NCBI GenBank assembly: GCA_934132895.1
Contig: CAKPAG010000023.1
Span: forward strand, 1 to 8,196
Source: an uncultured Clostridia bacterium
GTDB taxonomy: Bacteria > Bacillota > Clostridia > TANB77 > CAG-465
Reading direction: 5' to 3'
Length of the DNA: 8,196 nucleotides
Position numbers and translations under genes: made by a program. Positions 1 to 6,622 of this stretch are shown here, piece by piece. The notes beneath the pieces were generated by a model, which saw nothing but the letters and a program-made list of their open reading frames with translations, made no database searches and was not told where the DNA came from. Position 1 is the first letter of the stretch. Each line of letters starts with the position of its first letter.

Positions 1-9
1 AGATGTACA

Positions 10-150
10 CTAAGAGTAGTTGTAAGAGTAAAATCCATTACTTCGTAATGTGCTTGCGTTTACTTTTTCACTTGACGCGATGAAAAAATCTTTTAAATTT
101 AAAGATTTTACTTGCAAATTTAGCAATTTTATTATATTATTTTTATGCAT
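10..150 (-). CDS. Possible 46-residue small protein or gene remnant
   Basis: This short minus-strand reading frame starts at an ATG (150-148) and ends at TAG (12-10). Its support is a good ribosome binding site, AAAGGAG, about 9 bases upstream of the ATG. The product begins MHKNNIIKLLNLQVKSLNLK and has no cysteine, no clear membrane segment and no recognisable domain. The opening 'IIKLLNLQ' recalls the first residues of some ISL3-type transposases, but this is a weak impression and the rest does not follow that family. It could be a real small protein, the decayed start of a transposase, or chance. A second in-frame-looking start on the same strand (ATG at 38-36) would run off the window edge, so a gene further left cannot be excluded. 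Confidence 0.3.
   Translation of the reverse strand: MHKNNIIKLLNLQVKSLNLKDFFIASSEKVNASTLRSNGFYSYNYS
36..50. repeat. Short hairpin-forming inverted repeat
   Basis: CATTAC at 36-41 and GTAATG at 45-50 form a perfect 6-bp stem with a 3-base loop. It lies inside the possible small minus-strand reading frame. No T-run follows on either strand, so it is not a terminator. Its function is unknown. Confidence 0.4.
85..109. repeat. 9-bp perfect inverted repeat
   Basis: AAAATCTTT (85-93) and AAAGATTTT (101-109) are exact reverse complements separated by 7 bases. The element is very AT-rich, so some palindromy is expected by chance. It lies inside the possible minus-strand small reading frame, and no role can be assigned. 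Confidence 0.35.
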
Positions 151-183
151 TTAAAACAGCTCCTTTTAATGTTTGGGTTTGAT

Positions 184-262
184 AACATTATTTTACAACG
201 AGTTGGTTTTAAATGCAATTTTTTTTGCAAAATAATGTTGGGATGGATTTTACCACCCCAAC
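184..262 (-). other. Structured, possibly transcribed leader element
   Basis: Two stems are visible. An 11-bp perfect inverted repeat joins 184-194 with 229-239 and encloses a smaller TGCAA/TTGCA stem (214-218 with 225-229). A second stem joins 237-246 with 253-262. Read on the minus strand the second stem is fully paired over 10 bp with one G-U pair; on the plus strand the same position is an A-C mismatch, which favours minus-strand RNA. The two stems share 237-239, so they compete. A TATAAT on the minus strand (272-267) lies just upstream and would start RNA near the first stem, but no good -35 box accompanies it. The element would be the leader of the possible small gene at 10-150. Confidence 0.3.
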
Positions 263-347
263 GAATATTATACAACCGGAATTTTAATTCCTCTTTTTTC
301 TTTACTTTTTATCTTCGTTTATTTCATGCAATTGTGTATACTTATTC

Positions 348-376
348 TTTACATATCTATAATATCGTGGTATAAT
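348..376 (+). promoter_or_regulatory. Strong sigma-A promoter with extended -10
   Basis: TTTACA (348-353) is followed after exactly 17 bases by TATAAT (371-376), preceded by TG at 368-369, which makes an extended -10. Transcription would start near 383, leaving a leader of about 20 bases that contains the GGAGG ribosome binding site (389-393) of the gene at 405. It probably drives all three plus-strand genes down to the terminator at 4334-4378. Confidence 0.8.
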
Positions 377-404
377 TTATAATAAATCGGAGGAATGATT
401 TTAA

Positions 405-2045
405 ATGAATAAAAACCATATAAAAAAGCATTTAATAAGTATATTAATATTGTTATTTGTTTGTATATGTAGCAATAATTTTAACTATATTTTTGGAGAA
501 GAGGTTTCTAACAATTCATTAACAGAAGAGAATAATAACGAAGTGACTTTGCAACAAAACCGTCAAGTAGCACTTAAGAATATTGATGAGTGCAAAGAAA
601 ACATAAGAGAAAAGATTAATATAATAGATGAAAAAATAAAAAATATAAAGCAAAAAGATGAATATAAAAATTATCCAGCTATAAGACTTAATGTAGATAC
701 CCCTATTTTTGGACTTTCGTCTATTTGTAATCAAAAACTCAAAATAACAAGTGAAGTTTCAACTGCAGATGTTGTTAGAGGCTATTCTATAAAAGATATT
801 TTAAAAACGAATAGTTTAAAAGTACCAAGCTTTTCAGTAGGAAATATCGTGGTTGTAACAAGAGATATAAAATTTGATGATAGTATTACCTTAACAGATG
901 CTAATACATGCATCTTAAAGTTAATTCAGTATTATGAGCAAGTTGATGCAGTAGATAAATTTTTAGATAAACAAATAATAAAAATATATACAGAATATAT
1001 CCCAAAAGATAAATCACAAAAAATTTCTACGTTAAAGGAAAGAATAGTAAGTGTTCAAAAAGAAGAACAAAATATAAATGAAGATATTTTAAAACTATAT
1101 ATTTGTAGAACAAGTGATGAAAAATATAATGAACTATTAAAGCGTTATATGGAAATAAATGATAAAATATATGTATATTCTAAAGATTTAGAAAATGTAT
1201 TAATAGATGATGATTCATTATTACAAGTAGAAAAAAATGTTATTAATTTAGAGGCAAGTTTTGTAAGCCTAAAAGAAGATACTAAAAATGCTAGTGCAAG
1301 TATTTCAGATACAACATATAATTTTGAAGAAGTATTTTTAAATCTACACAATGATTTGAGCTTAAGAAAAAAGAATGTAGAAGAGTACATTTCTAATTCA
1401 GAAGTAAAAAAAGAAATTCAAAATAATGAAAATAGTGAAAATGCAGAAAATAGTGAAAACACTGAAACAATTAAAGAAAATGCTGTTGAGGAAATAAAAG
1501 TATATGAGATTACAAATAATGATGCTTTATCTAAAATTGATGAAAAAATAAATGCTTTAGATGAAATAATAAAAAAAGAATTAGGTGAAATAACTTTAAA
1601 GAAAATAAAAGGAGAATTAACAGAAGAAGTTTCAGAAGAAACTATTAATAAAGAAGAAGTAAATAGTGTAGCTTTAAATGAAAAAACAAAAGAAGAAAAA
1701 GAGGAACTTTTAAATACAGTTGTAAATATATATAAAGACGTTTTAAGTATAGAAAATAATTTCTATATAAATAATATAAATCTACTTTTAAAAAACAGTA
1801 CAAATAAAGTAAATACATTATCAAAATATACTGATTATACTAATATATCAGATATAAAATATATATATTTAGAACTTCCAAAATCACTTGAAAAAGATAT
1901 GGCAGTATATAATACTAAAGAAGTATTAGAGATAAATAAACTTACATCAAATATAAAAGAAAAATTAAATAAAATAGTAGAAATATACAAATTGGTATCA
2001 AGTGAATATGAGAAAAAAGTTCCTGAAAATATAAAAAATAGTTAA
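405..2045 (+). CDS. Exported coiled-coil-like protein of unknown function
   Basis: The 546-residue product is not recognised. It opens with a basic stretch (KNHIKKH, residues 3-9), a hydrophobic core (10-22) and a likely signal-peptidase I site around 'IFG-EE' (residues 29-33). Cys20 and Cys22 lie in the hydrophobic core but lack a proper lipobox, so a lipoprotein is unlikely. No later membrane segment is visible, so the mature protein is probably secreted or wall-associated. The rest is rich in Lys, Glu, Asn and Ile, with long helix- and coiled-coil-forming stretches (roughly 45-80, 180-330 and 375-545). A small compact region with mixed hydrophobics sits around 85-165. A low-complexity linker with repeated 'NSEN' units lies near 342-356. 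The start is supported by GGAGG 11 bases upstream and by a strong promoter. The next gene begins 16 bases after its stop, suggesting co-transcription. Confidence 0.85.
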   Translation: MNKNHIKKHLISILILLFVCICSNNFNYIFGEEVSNNSLTEENNNEVTLQQNRQVALKNIDECKENIREKINIIDEKIKNIKQKDEYKNYPAIRLNVDTPIFGLSSICNQKLKITSEVSTADVVRGYSIKDILKTNSLKVPSFSVGNIVVVTRDIKFDDSITLTDANTCILKLIQYYEQVDAVDKFLDKQIIKIYTEYIPKDKSQKISTLKERIVSVQKEEQNINEDILKLYICRTSDEKYNELLKRYMEINDKIYVYSKDLENVLIDDDSLLQVEKNVINLEASFVSLKEDTKNASASISDTTYNFEEVFLNLHNDLSLRKKNVEEYISNSEVKKEIQNNENSENAENSENTETIKENAVEEIKVYEITNNDALSKIDEKINALDEIIKKELGEITLKKIKGELTEEVSEETINKEEVNSVALNEKTKEEKEELLNTVVNIYKDVLSIENNFYINNINLLLKNSTNKVNTLSKYTDYTNISDIKYIYLELPKSLEKDMAVYNTKEVLEINKLTSNIKEKLNKIVEIYKLVSSEYEKKVPENIKNS

Positions 2046-2061
2046 GAGTAAGGAGAAATTA

Positions 2062-3858
2062 ATGTTTTCAGATATTACAAGACAAGATTTATTAAAAGTA
2101 GAAAAACCCGCAAGATATGTGGGTGGGGAATATAATCAAGTTATAAAAAGAAAAGAAGATGTTAAAGTAAGATTTGCGTTTTGTTTTCCAGATATATATG
2201 ATATAGGTATGTCTAACTTAGGAATGAAAATATTATATAATGTTTTAAACAAAAGAGAGGATACATGGTGTGAACGAGTTTTCGCACCATGGCCTGATTT
2301 TGAAGAAGTAATGCGTAAGAAAAATGTAAAACTATATGCACTAGAATCAAAAGATGAAATTAAAGACTTTGATATAGTGGCTTTTACCTTACAGTATGAG
2401 ATGAGTTATACTAATATTTTAAATATGTTAGATTTAGCTGGTATACCAATTTTATCTAGTGAAAGAACTGAAAAAGATCCATTTGTATTTGCAGGTGGAC
2501 CTTGTGCATGTAATCCAGCAACTATGTCTAAATTTATTGATGTATTTATGCTTGGTGAAGGTGAAGAGATAATTGATACCATCACAGGAAAGTATGCCGA
2601 GTGGAAAGAAAAAAATCTACCTAAAATAGAATATTTAAAAAGTATCAAGGATTTAAAAGGAATATATATTCCAGCACTTCATACAAAAAATGATAAAATA
2701 GAAAAGGTCGTTATAAAAGACTTAGATAAAGTCGTGTACCCAACTAATTTTGTAGTGCCAAGCACAGATGTTGTTCAAAATAGAATATCTTTAGAAGTGT
2801 TTAGGGGATGTACAAGAGGATGTAGATTTTGTCAAGCAGGGTACATATATAGGCCAGTAAGAGAGAAAAATGTAGATACACTTCTTTCACAGGCAAAAGA
2901 ATCTGTAAAAAGAACAGGTCAAAATGAAATATCACTTTGTTCTTTAAGTACAATAGATTATTCACAGTTTAATGAGTTAGCAGAAGGATTAATAAAGCTA
3001 GGAAAAGATAAAAGAGTGGGAATATCTTTGCCATCTATAAGGATAGATGCAATAGATGTAAATATTTTAAAACAAATTCAAGAAGTAAGAAAAAGTTCAT
3101 TGACATTTGCTCCTGAAGCAGGTTCTCAAAGATTAAGAGATGTTATAAACAAAAATATAACAGAAGAAGAAATTTTAAGAGGATGTAAGCTTGCTTTTGA
3201 AAATGGTTGGACAAATATAAAACTATATTTTATGATAGGGCTTCCTACTGAAACTTATGAAGATTTAGAAGAAATAGTAAATCTTGCAAATAAAGTTGTA
3301 GACTTTTATTACTCACTTCCAAAAGAAAAAAGAAATGGAAGATGTAATGTAACAGTTTCTACATCCACATTTGTACCAAAACCACATACACCATTTCAGT
3401 GGTTTGGCCAAAATACAATAGATAAAATTGAGCTTAAACAGCAATTTTTAAAAGATAAACTTAAGAATAGATGTGTAAAATATAACTGGCATAACCCTAC
3501 AATAAGTAAACTTGAAGCAGTTATTGCACGTGGAGATGAAAAAATTTGTGACGTTATATATGAAGCTTTTAAAAACGGAGCTACATTTGACAGTTGGGAA
3601 GATAAGTTAAATTTAGAAGCTTGGAATAAAGCTTTCAAAAAATTAAATATAGACCCTGTAGATTATGCTTCAAAAGAATACTCACTAGACGATGAGCTTC
3701 CATGGGATAATATAATGCATGGAGTAACAAAAGAGTTTTTAAAAAGAGAGTACAAAAAGGCTATGGAAGCTGTAACTACTCCAAGATGTTCTTTGAAATG
3801 TTCTGGTTGTGGTGTAAATAAAATAGCTAGTTGCAAATTTTTAAATGAAAATAGGTGA
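2062..3858 (+). CDS. B12-binding-like/radical SAM protein, TIGR03960 type
   Basis: The 598-residue product has the layout of the TIGR03960 family, whose reaction is not established. The N-terminal ~200 residues form a cobalamin-domain-like region with the family blocks FPDIYDIGMSNLG (42-54), 'FAPWPDFEEVM' and 'GEGEE'. Where classical B12 domains have DxHxxG, this one has D44-x-Y46-x-x-G49, so base-off histidine ligation is unlikely. The radical SAM cluster motif CxxxCxxC is at C250, C254 and C257, followed by 'ERGCK'- and 'PTET'-type core strands, here seen as 'MIGLPTETYEDLEE'. A second cysteine group near the end (C576, C580, C583, C591) could bind metal or another cluster. Length is typical for the stand-alone form. 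AAGGAG lies 6 bases before the ATG. The usual DUF2344 (TIGR03936) partner gene does not follow; smpB does. Confidence 0.9.
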   Translation: MFSDITRQDLLKVEKPARYVGGEYNQVIKRKEDVKVRFAFCFPDIYDIGMSNLGMKILYNVLNKREDTWCERVFAPWPDFEEVMRKKNVKLYALESKDEIKDFDIVAFTLQYEMSYTNILNMLDLAGIPILSSERTEKDPFVFAGGPCACNPATMSKFIDVFMLGEGEEIIDTITGKYAEWKEKNLPKIEYLKSIKDLKGIYIPALHTKNDKIEKVVIKDLDKVVYPTNFVVPSTDVVQNRISLEVFRGCTRGCRFCQAGYIYRPVREKNVDTLLSQAKESVKRTGQNEISLCSLSTIDYSQFNELAEGLIKLGKDKRVGISLPSIRIDAIDVNILKQIQEVRKSSLTFAPEAGSQRLRDVINKNITEEEILRGCKLAFENGWTNIKLYFMIGLPTETYEDLEEIVNLANKVVDFYYSLPKEKRNGRCNVTVSTSTFVPKPHTPFQWFGQNTIDKIELKQQFLKDKLKNRCVKYNWHNPTISKLEAVIARGDEKICDVIYEAFKNGATFDSWEDKLNLEAWNKAFKKLNIDPVDYASKEYSLDDELPWDNIMHGVTKEFLKREYKKAMEAVTTPRCSLKCSGCGVNKIASCKFLNENR

Positions 3859-3866
3859 TAACTTAT

Positions 3867-4328
3867 ATGAGTAAAAAAGAAAACAAATTCAAAAATACTG
3901 TTATAAAAAACAGAGACATAAATTTTAAATATGAAATAAAAGAAAAAATAGAATGTGGAATAGAATTAAAAGGAACAGAGGTAAAATCAATAAGAGAAGC
4001 TAAAGCAAATTTAAAAGATACTTTTGCCCTTATTAAAAATAATGAAGTAATTCTAAAAAACATGTATATTGCACCTTATGAAATGGGAAATATATATAAT
4101 GTGGAACCAACTAGAGATAGAAAATTATTACTTCATAAAAATGAGATTTTAAAGCTTTTAAATTATACTAAACAAGGTGGTTATACTTTAGTACCTTCAA
4201 AAATATATACTGTAGGTAGGTGGGTTAAACTTGAACTTTGCGTATGTATTGGTAAAAAGCTATATGATAAAAGAGAAGCTTTAAAAGAAAAAGATGCTAA
4301 AAAGCAAATAAACGCTTTTAAAATATAA
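3867..4328 (+). CDS. smpB: SsrA-binding protein SmpB
   Basis: SmpB binds tmRNA and brings it to stalled ribosomes for trans-translation, which releases the ribosome and tags the nascent peptide. The 153-residue product carries the family blocks in order: GIELKGTEVKSIREAKANLKD near the N-terminus, then 'MYIAPYEMG', 'RKLLLH', 'GYTLVPSKIY', 'GRWVKLELCVCIGKKLYDKR', and the basic tail 'ALKEKDAKKQINAFK', which enters the ribosomal A site in known SmpB proteins. Length is normal. I chose the ATG at 3867 because AGGTGA (3853-3858) sits 8 bases ahead. A GTG at 3855 would overlap the previous stop but would consume that same ribosome binding site. The overlap of this site with the upstream stop codon suggests translational coupling to the radical SAM gene. 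No tmRNA gene is seen downstream. Confidence 0.96.
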   Translation: MSKKENKFKNTVIKNRDINFKYEIKEKIECGIELKGTEVKSIREAKANLKDTFALIKNNEVILKNMYIAPYEMGNIYNVEPTRDRKLLLHKNEILKLLNYTKQGGYTLVPSKIYTVGRWVKLELCVCIGKKLYDKREALKEKDAKKQINAFKI

Positions 4329-4333
4329 TAAAA

Positions 4334-4378
4334 TATCCAGGTAATTGTGTTAAAATCACGATTATCTGGGTATTTTTT
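4334..4378 (+). terminator. Rho-independent terminator after smpB
   Basis: Arms 4334-4349 and 4357-4372 pair along all 16 positions on the plus strand, including three G-U pairs, around a 7-base loop. Six Ts follow (4373-4378). On the minus strand the G-U positions become A-C mismatches, so it works best for the plus-strand operon, though it may also help end the convergent Fic gene, whose stop lies 8 bases away. Confidence 0.9.
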
Positions 4379-4385
4379 AAGTTGT

Positions 4386-5040
4386 TTAAAAAGAGAGACC
4401 ATCTATACAGAAGTCATATATGAACTGTTTTAAAGGTTCTTTTTCATTTTTTTCATAAAAATTGGTTAAAAGTTCATTAAATTTTTCTAATTTGTTATCA
4501 GGTATTTTAATTATACCTGCACCATTTTCTATCATTATTTTATTTGCACATATTGTACTAGTTCTTTTATTTCCATCCCAAAATAGTTGAGCTCTCATTC
4601 CATATAGCATATATTCTATTGATCTTTCAGTAGGGTTTTTTAAGCTTAAAATATTTTGTATACTTTCTTCAACTTGTTTGGTATTTGGAACTTCAGGTAT
4701 ATAAGTTGTGCCACTTATTTCTACTTTTCCGTGTCCTTAAAGAACCCCATGCAAGGCTTTCGTTTCTACTTACATATTCATTTACTTTTAAAATAAAAGG
4801 TAGATTAAATTCAGTATTAATATTATTTAGAATATATTTCCAAGCATCTCTTAAGTTTAGAATACATTCTATGTCATTTAAACTTAAATTAGGTATATTA
4901 ACACCATCTAATATTGTTTGGGTTTGTGGAAAAGTAACATTAATTCCTTCCATTCTCGCGTTTGAATATATATTGTGAACAAGCTCTTTCTTTGCTAAAA
5001 ATATATTTTCATTTAGTGTCATGTTATATTTGTTTATCAT
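4386..5040 (-). pseudogene. Fic/DOC family gene broken by one extra base
   Basis: Fic proteins usually transfer AMP or a related group from a nucleotide to a target protein. Reading from ATG 5040-5038 gives 103 good residues ending '...AWGSLRT', after which the frame runs to a stop near 4693. Skipping one base at about 4731 restores 'GKVEISGTTYIPEVP', a block expected in this family, and the frame then stays open to TAA at 4388-4386, giving 217 residues. Conserved parts are an inhibitory-helix-like block ending ARMEGIN (residues 28-34, with E31) followed by 'VTFPQTQTILDGV', and the active loop 'QLFWDGNKRTS' (151-161). That loop has Gln where the classical HPFxxGNGR motif has His, and the usual Ser/Thr four residues before E31 is Asn27. 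AGGTGA lies 5 bases before the ATG; a GTG at 5049 would overlap it. The break could be a real mutation or a sequencing error. Confidence 0.88.
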
Positions 5041-5064
5041 TTGTATCACCTATCTTCTAAGTGA

Positions 5065-5073
5065 ATTATAGCA
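5065..5073 (-). promoter_or_regulatory. Extended -10 promoter for the Fic gene
   Basis: On the minus strand TGC precedes TATAAT (5070-5065), an extended -10 element that often needs no good -35 box; none is visible at 17 bases. The predicted start lies about 18 bases before the Fic ATG. Confidence 0.55.
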
Positions 5074-5113
5074 TAAATATAAATAAAAATCTACATATAT
5101 ACGAAATAAATTT

Positions 5114-5338
5114 CTAAGTATCAGAATTATTTTGGCCGATATTAGTATTATTACTTTCGGATATGGTGTTACAATCACTTTCAGCTGCAGCCATAGAAAG
5201 TAAGTTCTGAGCTACGACCTGCAAAAAATTTCCAAGCAAATCTTGCTCTGGAACGGTTAAATCTTTGGCTAACGTTATAGCTATTAGAGCGCCAAGTAAT
5301 ACAATGTTATTTCCAATGTTTTCACAATCATTTAACAT
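5114..5338 (-). CDS. Small hypothetical protein, third gene of cluster
   Basis: The 74-residue product is not recognised. It opens MLNDCENIGNN, followed by an alanine/leucine-rich amphipathic to hydrophobic helical region (about residues 11-50, with 'VLLGALIAITLAKDL' and 'LLGNFLQVVAQNLLSMAAAE'), then a polar Ser/Asn/Asp tail. The first segment could be a weak membrane helix, but two packed soluble helices fit as well. It begins only 6 bases after the stop of the preceding gene and has no clear ribosome binding site of its own, so it is probably translated by coupling. Its reading frame, cluster position and non-random composition support a real gene. Short two-helix proteins of this look occur in Clostridia, but I cannot name a family. 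Confidence 0.7.
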   Translation of the reverse strand: MLNDCENIGNNIVLLGALIAITLAKDLTVPEQDLLGNFLQVVAQNLLSMAAAESDCNTISESNNTNIGQNNSDT

Positions 5339-5344
5339 ATAACA

Positions 5345-5641
5345 TTATTTTGCTACAACGTTTCCACAAATACTTACTAAATGCCTTTTACAATTTGAAG
5401 GAAGGCATAACTCAGTAGTAAATGTTGTGTATATATTCCTTACTATTACTTGGGTTCCATTTTGAATTAATACAGTAAACATATCTGATGTAGCACTAAC
5501 TATATTTAAAATGTAATTATCTTGTAAACAAATAGTTTGAGATGTGCTAGTAACAGTAAGTGATTTTTTTTCAGTATTTTTAAAGCATGAACAGTCTGTT
5601 AAGCTATCTTCAACAGTTAAATTTACGTTATATGTATCCAT
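5345..5641 (-). CDS. Small cysteine-rich beta protein, paralogue of 5655-5981
   Basis: The 98-residue product is unrecognised. I place the start at ATG 5641-5639 (MDTYNVNLTV), because AAAGGAG (5656-5650) is 8 bases ahead; a GTG at 5650 would eat into that site. The sequence alternates hydrophobic and polar residues rich in Thr, Val and Ile, as in a beta-sandwich, and has six cysteines: a CxC pair at 17 and 19, one near the middle, and three near the C-terminus ('LCLPSNCK', 'SICG'). It has no signal peptide. It aligns loosely with its upstream neighbour over MD-x(4-5)-LTV, the 'TVxIxN' and 'QNGTQ...VRNI' strands, and an 'LPS' turn before the last strand. Only 13 bases separate it from that gene's stop. 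A self-assembling or structural role is possible but inferred. Confidence 0.78.
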   Translation of the reverse strand: MDTYNVNLTVEDSLTDCSCFKNTEKKSLTVTSTSQTICLQDNYILNIVSATSDMFTVLIQNGTQVIVRNIYTTFTTELCLPSNCKRHLVSICGNVVAK

Positions 5642-5654
5642 AAAAAACACTCCT

Positions 5655-5981
5655 TTACATTTTACAACATACTACTTTTTCACCACAATTTATAGCGGTA
5701 ACACCTACAAATACTCTTAAATTTCCAGCACTGGTTGGAAGATCGAATATTTTATAACTACCATTTTGAATATTAAATGTAAGTCCTGGAATCTGAGCTT
5801 CATTTGTAATTCTTATAGTAGCACTATTTGTATTATTTGAAATAAATATAATAGAGTACCCAAAACCTAAAGGAATAACACTATTTGTTGCTACATTTGT
5901 ATATACATTATCAACGCTTGTAGCAATACCGTTTATACATCTTCTTTGTCTTACTGTTAAAGTATAACATGTTCTATCCAT
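5655..5981 (-). CDS. Small cysteine-containing beta protein, first gene of cluster
   Basis: The 108-residue product is unrecognised. The chosen start is ATG 5981-5979 (MDRTCYTLTV), with AGGTGA 5 bases ahead; the GTG at 5990 lies inside that site. The protein is rich in Asn, Thr, Ile and Val in an alternating pattern typical of beta-strands ('YSIIFISNNTNSATIRITNE', 'GLTFNIQNGSYKIFDLPTS', 'LRVFVGVTAINC'). It has five cysteines, two near the start and three in a terminal 'NCGEKVVCCK' segment. No signal peptide or membrane helix is present. It is a distant paralogue of the next gene and leads a three-gene cluster divergent from the prepilin-like gene at 6164. A coat, appendage or other structural role would fit, but this is inference only. 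Confidence 0.8.
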   Translation of the reverse strand: MDRTCYTLTVRQRRCINGIATSVDNVYTNVATNSVIPLGFGYSIIFISNNTNSATIRITNEAQIPGLTFNIQNGSYKIFDLPTSAGNLRVFVGVTAINCGEKVVCCKM

Positions 5982-5999
5982 AAAACTCACCTTTTTATT

Positions 6000-6028
6000 A
6001 TTATATGCTATAGGAAATAAAATGTGAA
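6000..6028 (-). promoter_or_regulatory. Promoter of the three-gene minus-strand cluster
   Basis: On the minus strand TTCACA (6028-6023) is followed after 17 bases by TATAAT (6005-6000), a good sigma-A match. The same bases also read as AC, 16 bases, then CATATAATA, which fits the sporulation sigma-K pattern (AC and CATAnnnTA). Either reading places the RNA start almost on top of the ribosome binding site, giving a very short leader. Which sigma factor is used cannot be decided from sequence alone. Confidence 0.5.
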
Positions 6029-6048
6029 AAACTAATTTAAAAAAATAT

Positions 6049-6078
6049 AATTAAATTACAGTAAACTTATTGCAAGTA
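6049..6078 (+). repeat. Upstream block shared with the second prepilin-like gene, copy 1
   Basis: These 30 bases match 7194-7223 at 26 positions. Both copies lie upstream of the two prepilin-like genes, 86 and 106 bases before their start codons. It may be a duplicated regulatory region; here it contains the -35 box of the promoter at 6070-6098. Confidence 0.6.
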
Positions 6079-6098
6079 GTTAACTTTTGGCGTATAAT
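6070..6098 (+). promoter_or_regulatory. Promoter of first prepilin-like gene
   Basis: TTGCAA (6070-6075), a 17-base spacer and TATAAT (6093-6098) form a good sigma-A promoter. The leader would be about 60 bases and ends in GAGGAG (6151-6156), 7 bases before the ATG at 6164. Confidence 0.7.
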
Positions 6099-6185
6099 CA
6101 AAATGTAATAAAAAGTTGTCGAATGACAGATAATATATTACAGAAAGTGAGAGGAGATTATATATGAAAAAAGAAACAAAAAAGC

Positions 6186-6322
6186 GGAATAAGCTTAATA
6201 GTACTTGTTATAACAATAATTGTTATAATAATACTAGCAGTAGCAGTAATATTATCTATTGCAAACAATAACCCAATCGAAAATTCAAATAAAGCAAAAT
6301 TTCAAAGTGATTTAAAGACAAT
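6186..6322 (+). repeat. Duplicated N-terminal cassette, copy 1
   Basis: These 137 bases match 7359-7495 without gaps at 130 positions, including a 65-base identical run (6252-6316). They encode the Gly of the prepilin motif, the membrane helix and the first juxtamembrane residues. All seven differences are third-position and synonymous. Confidence 0.93.
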
Positions 6323-6622
6323 TGAGGAAGAGCTAGAACTTATAAAACAAAAAAACTATGTTGAAAGTCAAGGTAAAGATTATGGAGAACTTGACTTTGA
6401 TACATTAACAGGACATGAGAAATATTCAGGAAAATTCATTATTAATGAGGGAAATTTGAAATATTTACCTAGTAAGTTAAGTGAAAAAGAACAAAAATGG
6501 GCAACTGAAATAGGGATAACAGCAGGAGGATATGAATTAGGTAGCAATTCAAGTGATGGTGTTACTACTAATGGTGGGACATTAGACGGGCATTATGAGG
6601 GAACTGAAACAGATATAATAAT

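Noticed and set aside
278..299. Terminator-like GGAATT/AATTCC palindrome followed by Ts on the plus strand
   Set aside because: The stem is only six AT-rich pairs with a 2-base loop, and no plus-strand gene precedes it within the window.
145..375. Plus-strand 76-codon open frame before the first gene
   Set aside because: It has no ribosome binding site, a Phe/Leu/Tyr composition expected from T-rich DNA, and its end overlaps the -35 and -10 boxes of a strong promoter.
4329..4400. tmRNA gene expected near smpB
   Set aside because: Only a terminator and the end of the Fic gene follow; no tRNA-like ends or tag frame are visible.
4685..4978. Plus-strand open frame opposite the Fic gene
   Set aside because: The minus strand carries recognisable Fic motifs on both sides of the frameshift; the plus frame has no start signals.
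6178..6190. In-phase A AAA AAG slippery heptamer suggesting programmed -1 frameshifting in the first prepilin-like gene
   Set aside because: A -1 shift leads to a stop two codons later (TAA at 6190-6192); the gene needs a +1 shift or one base fewer.
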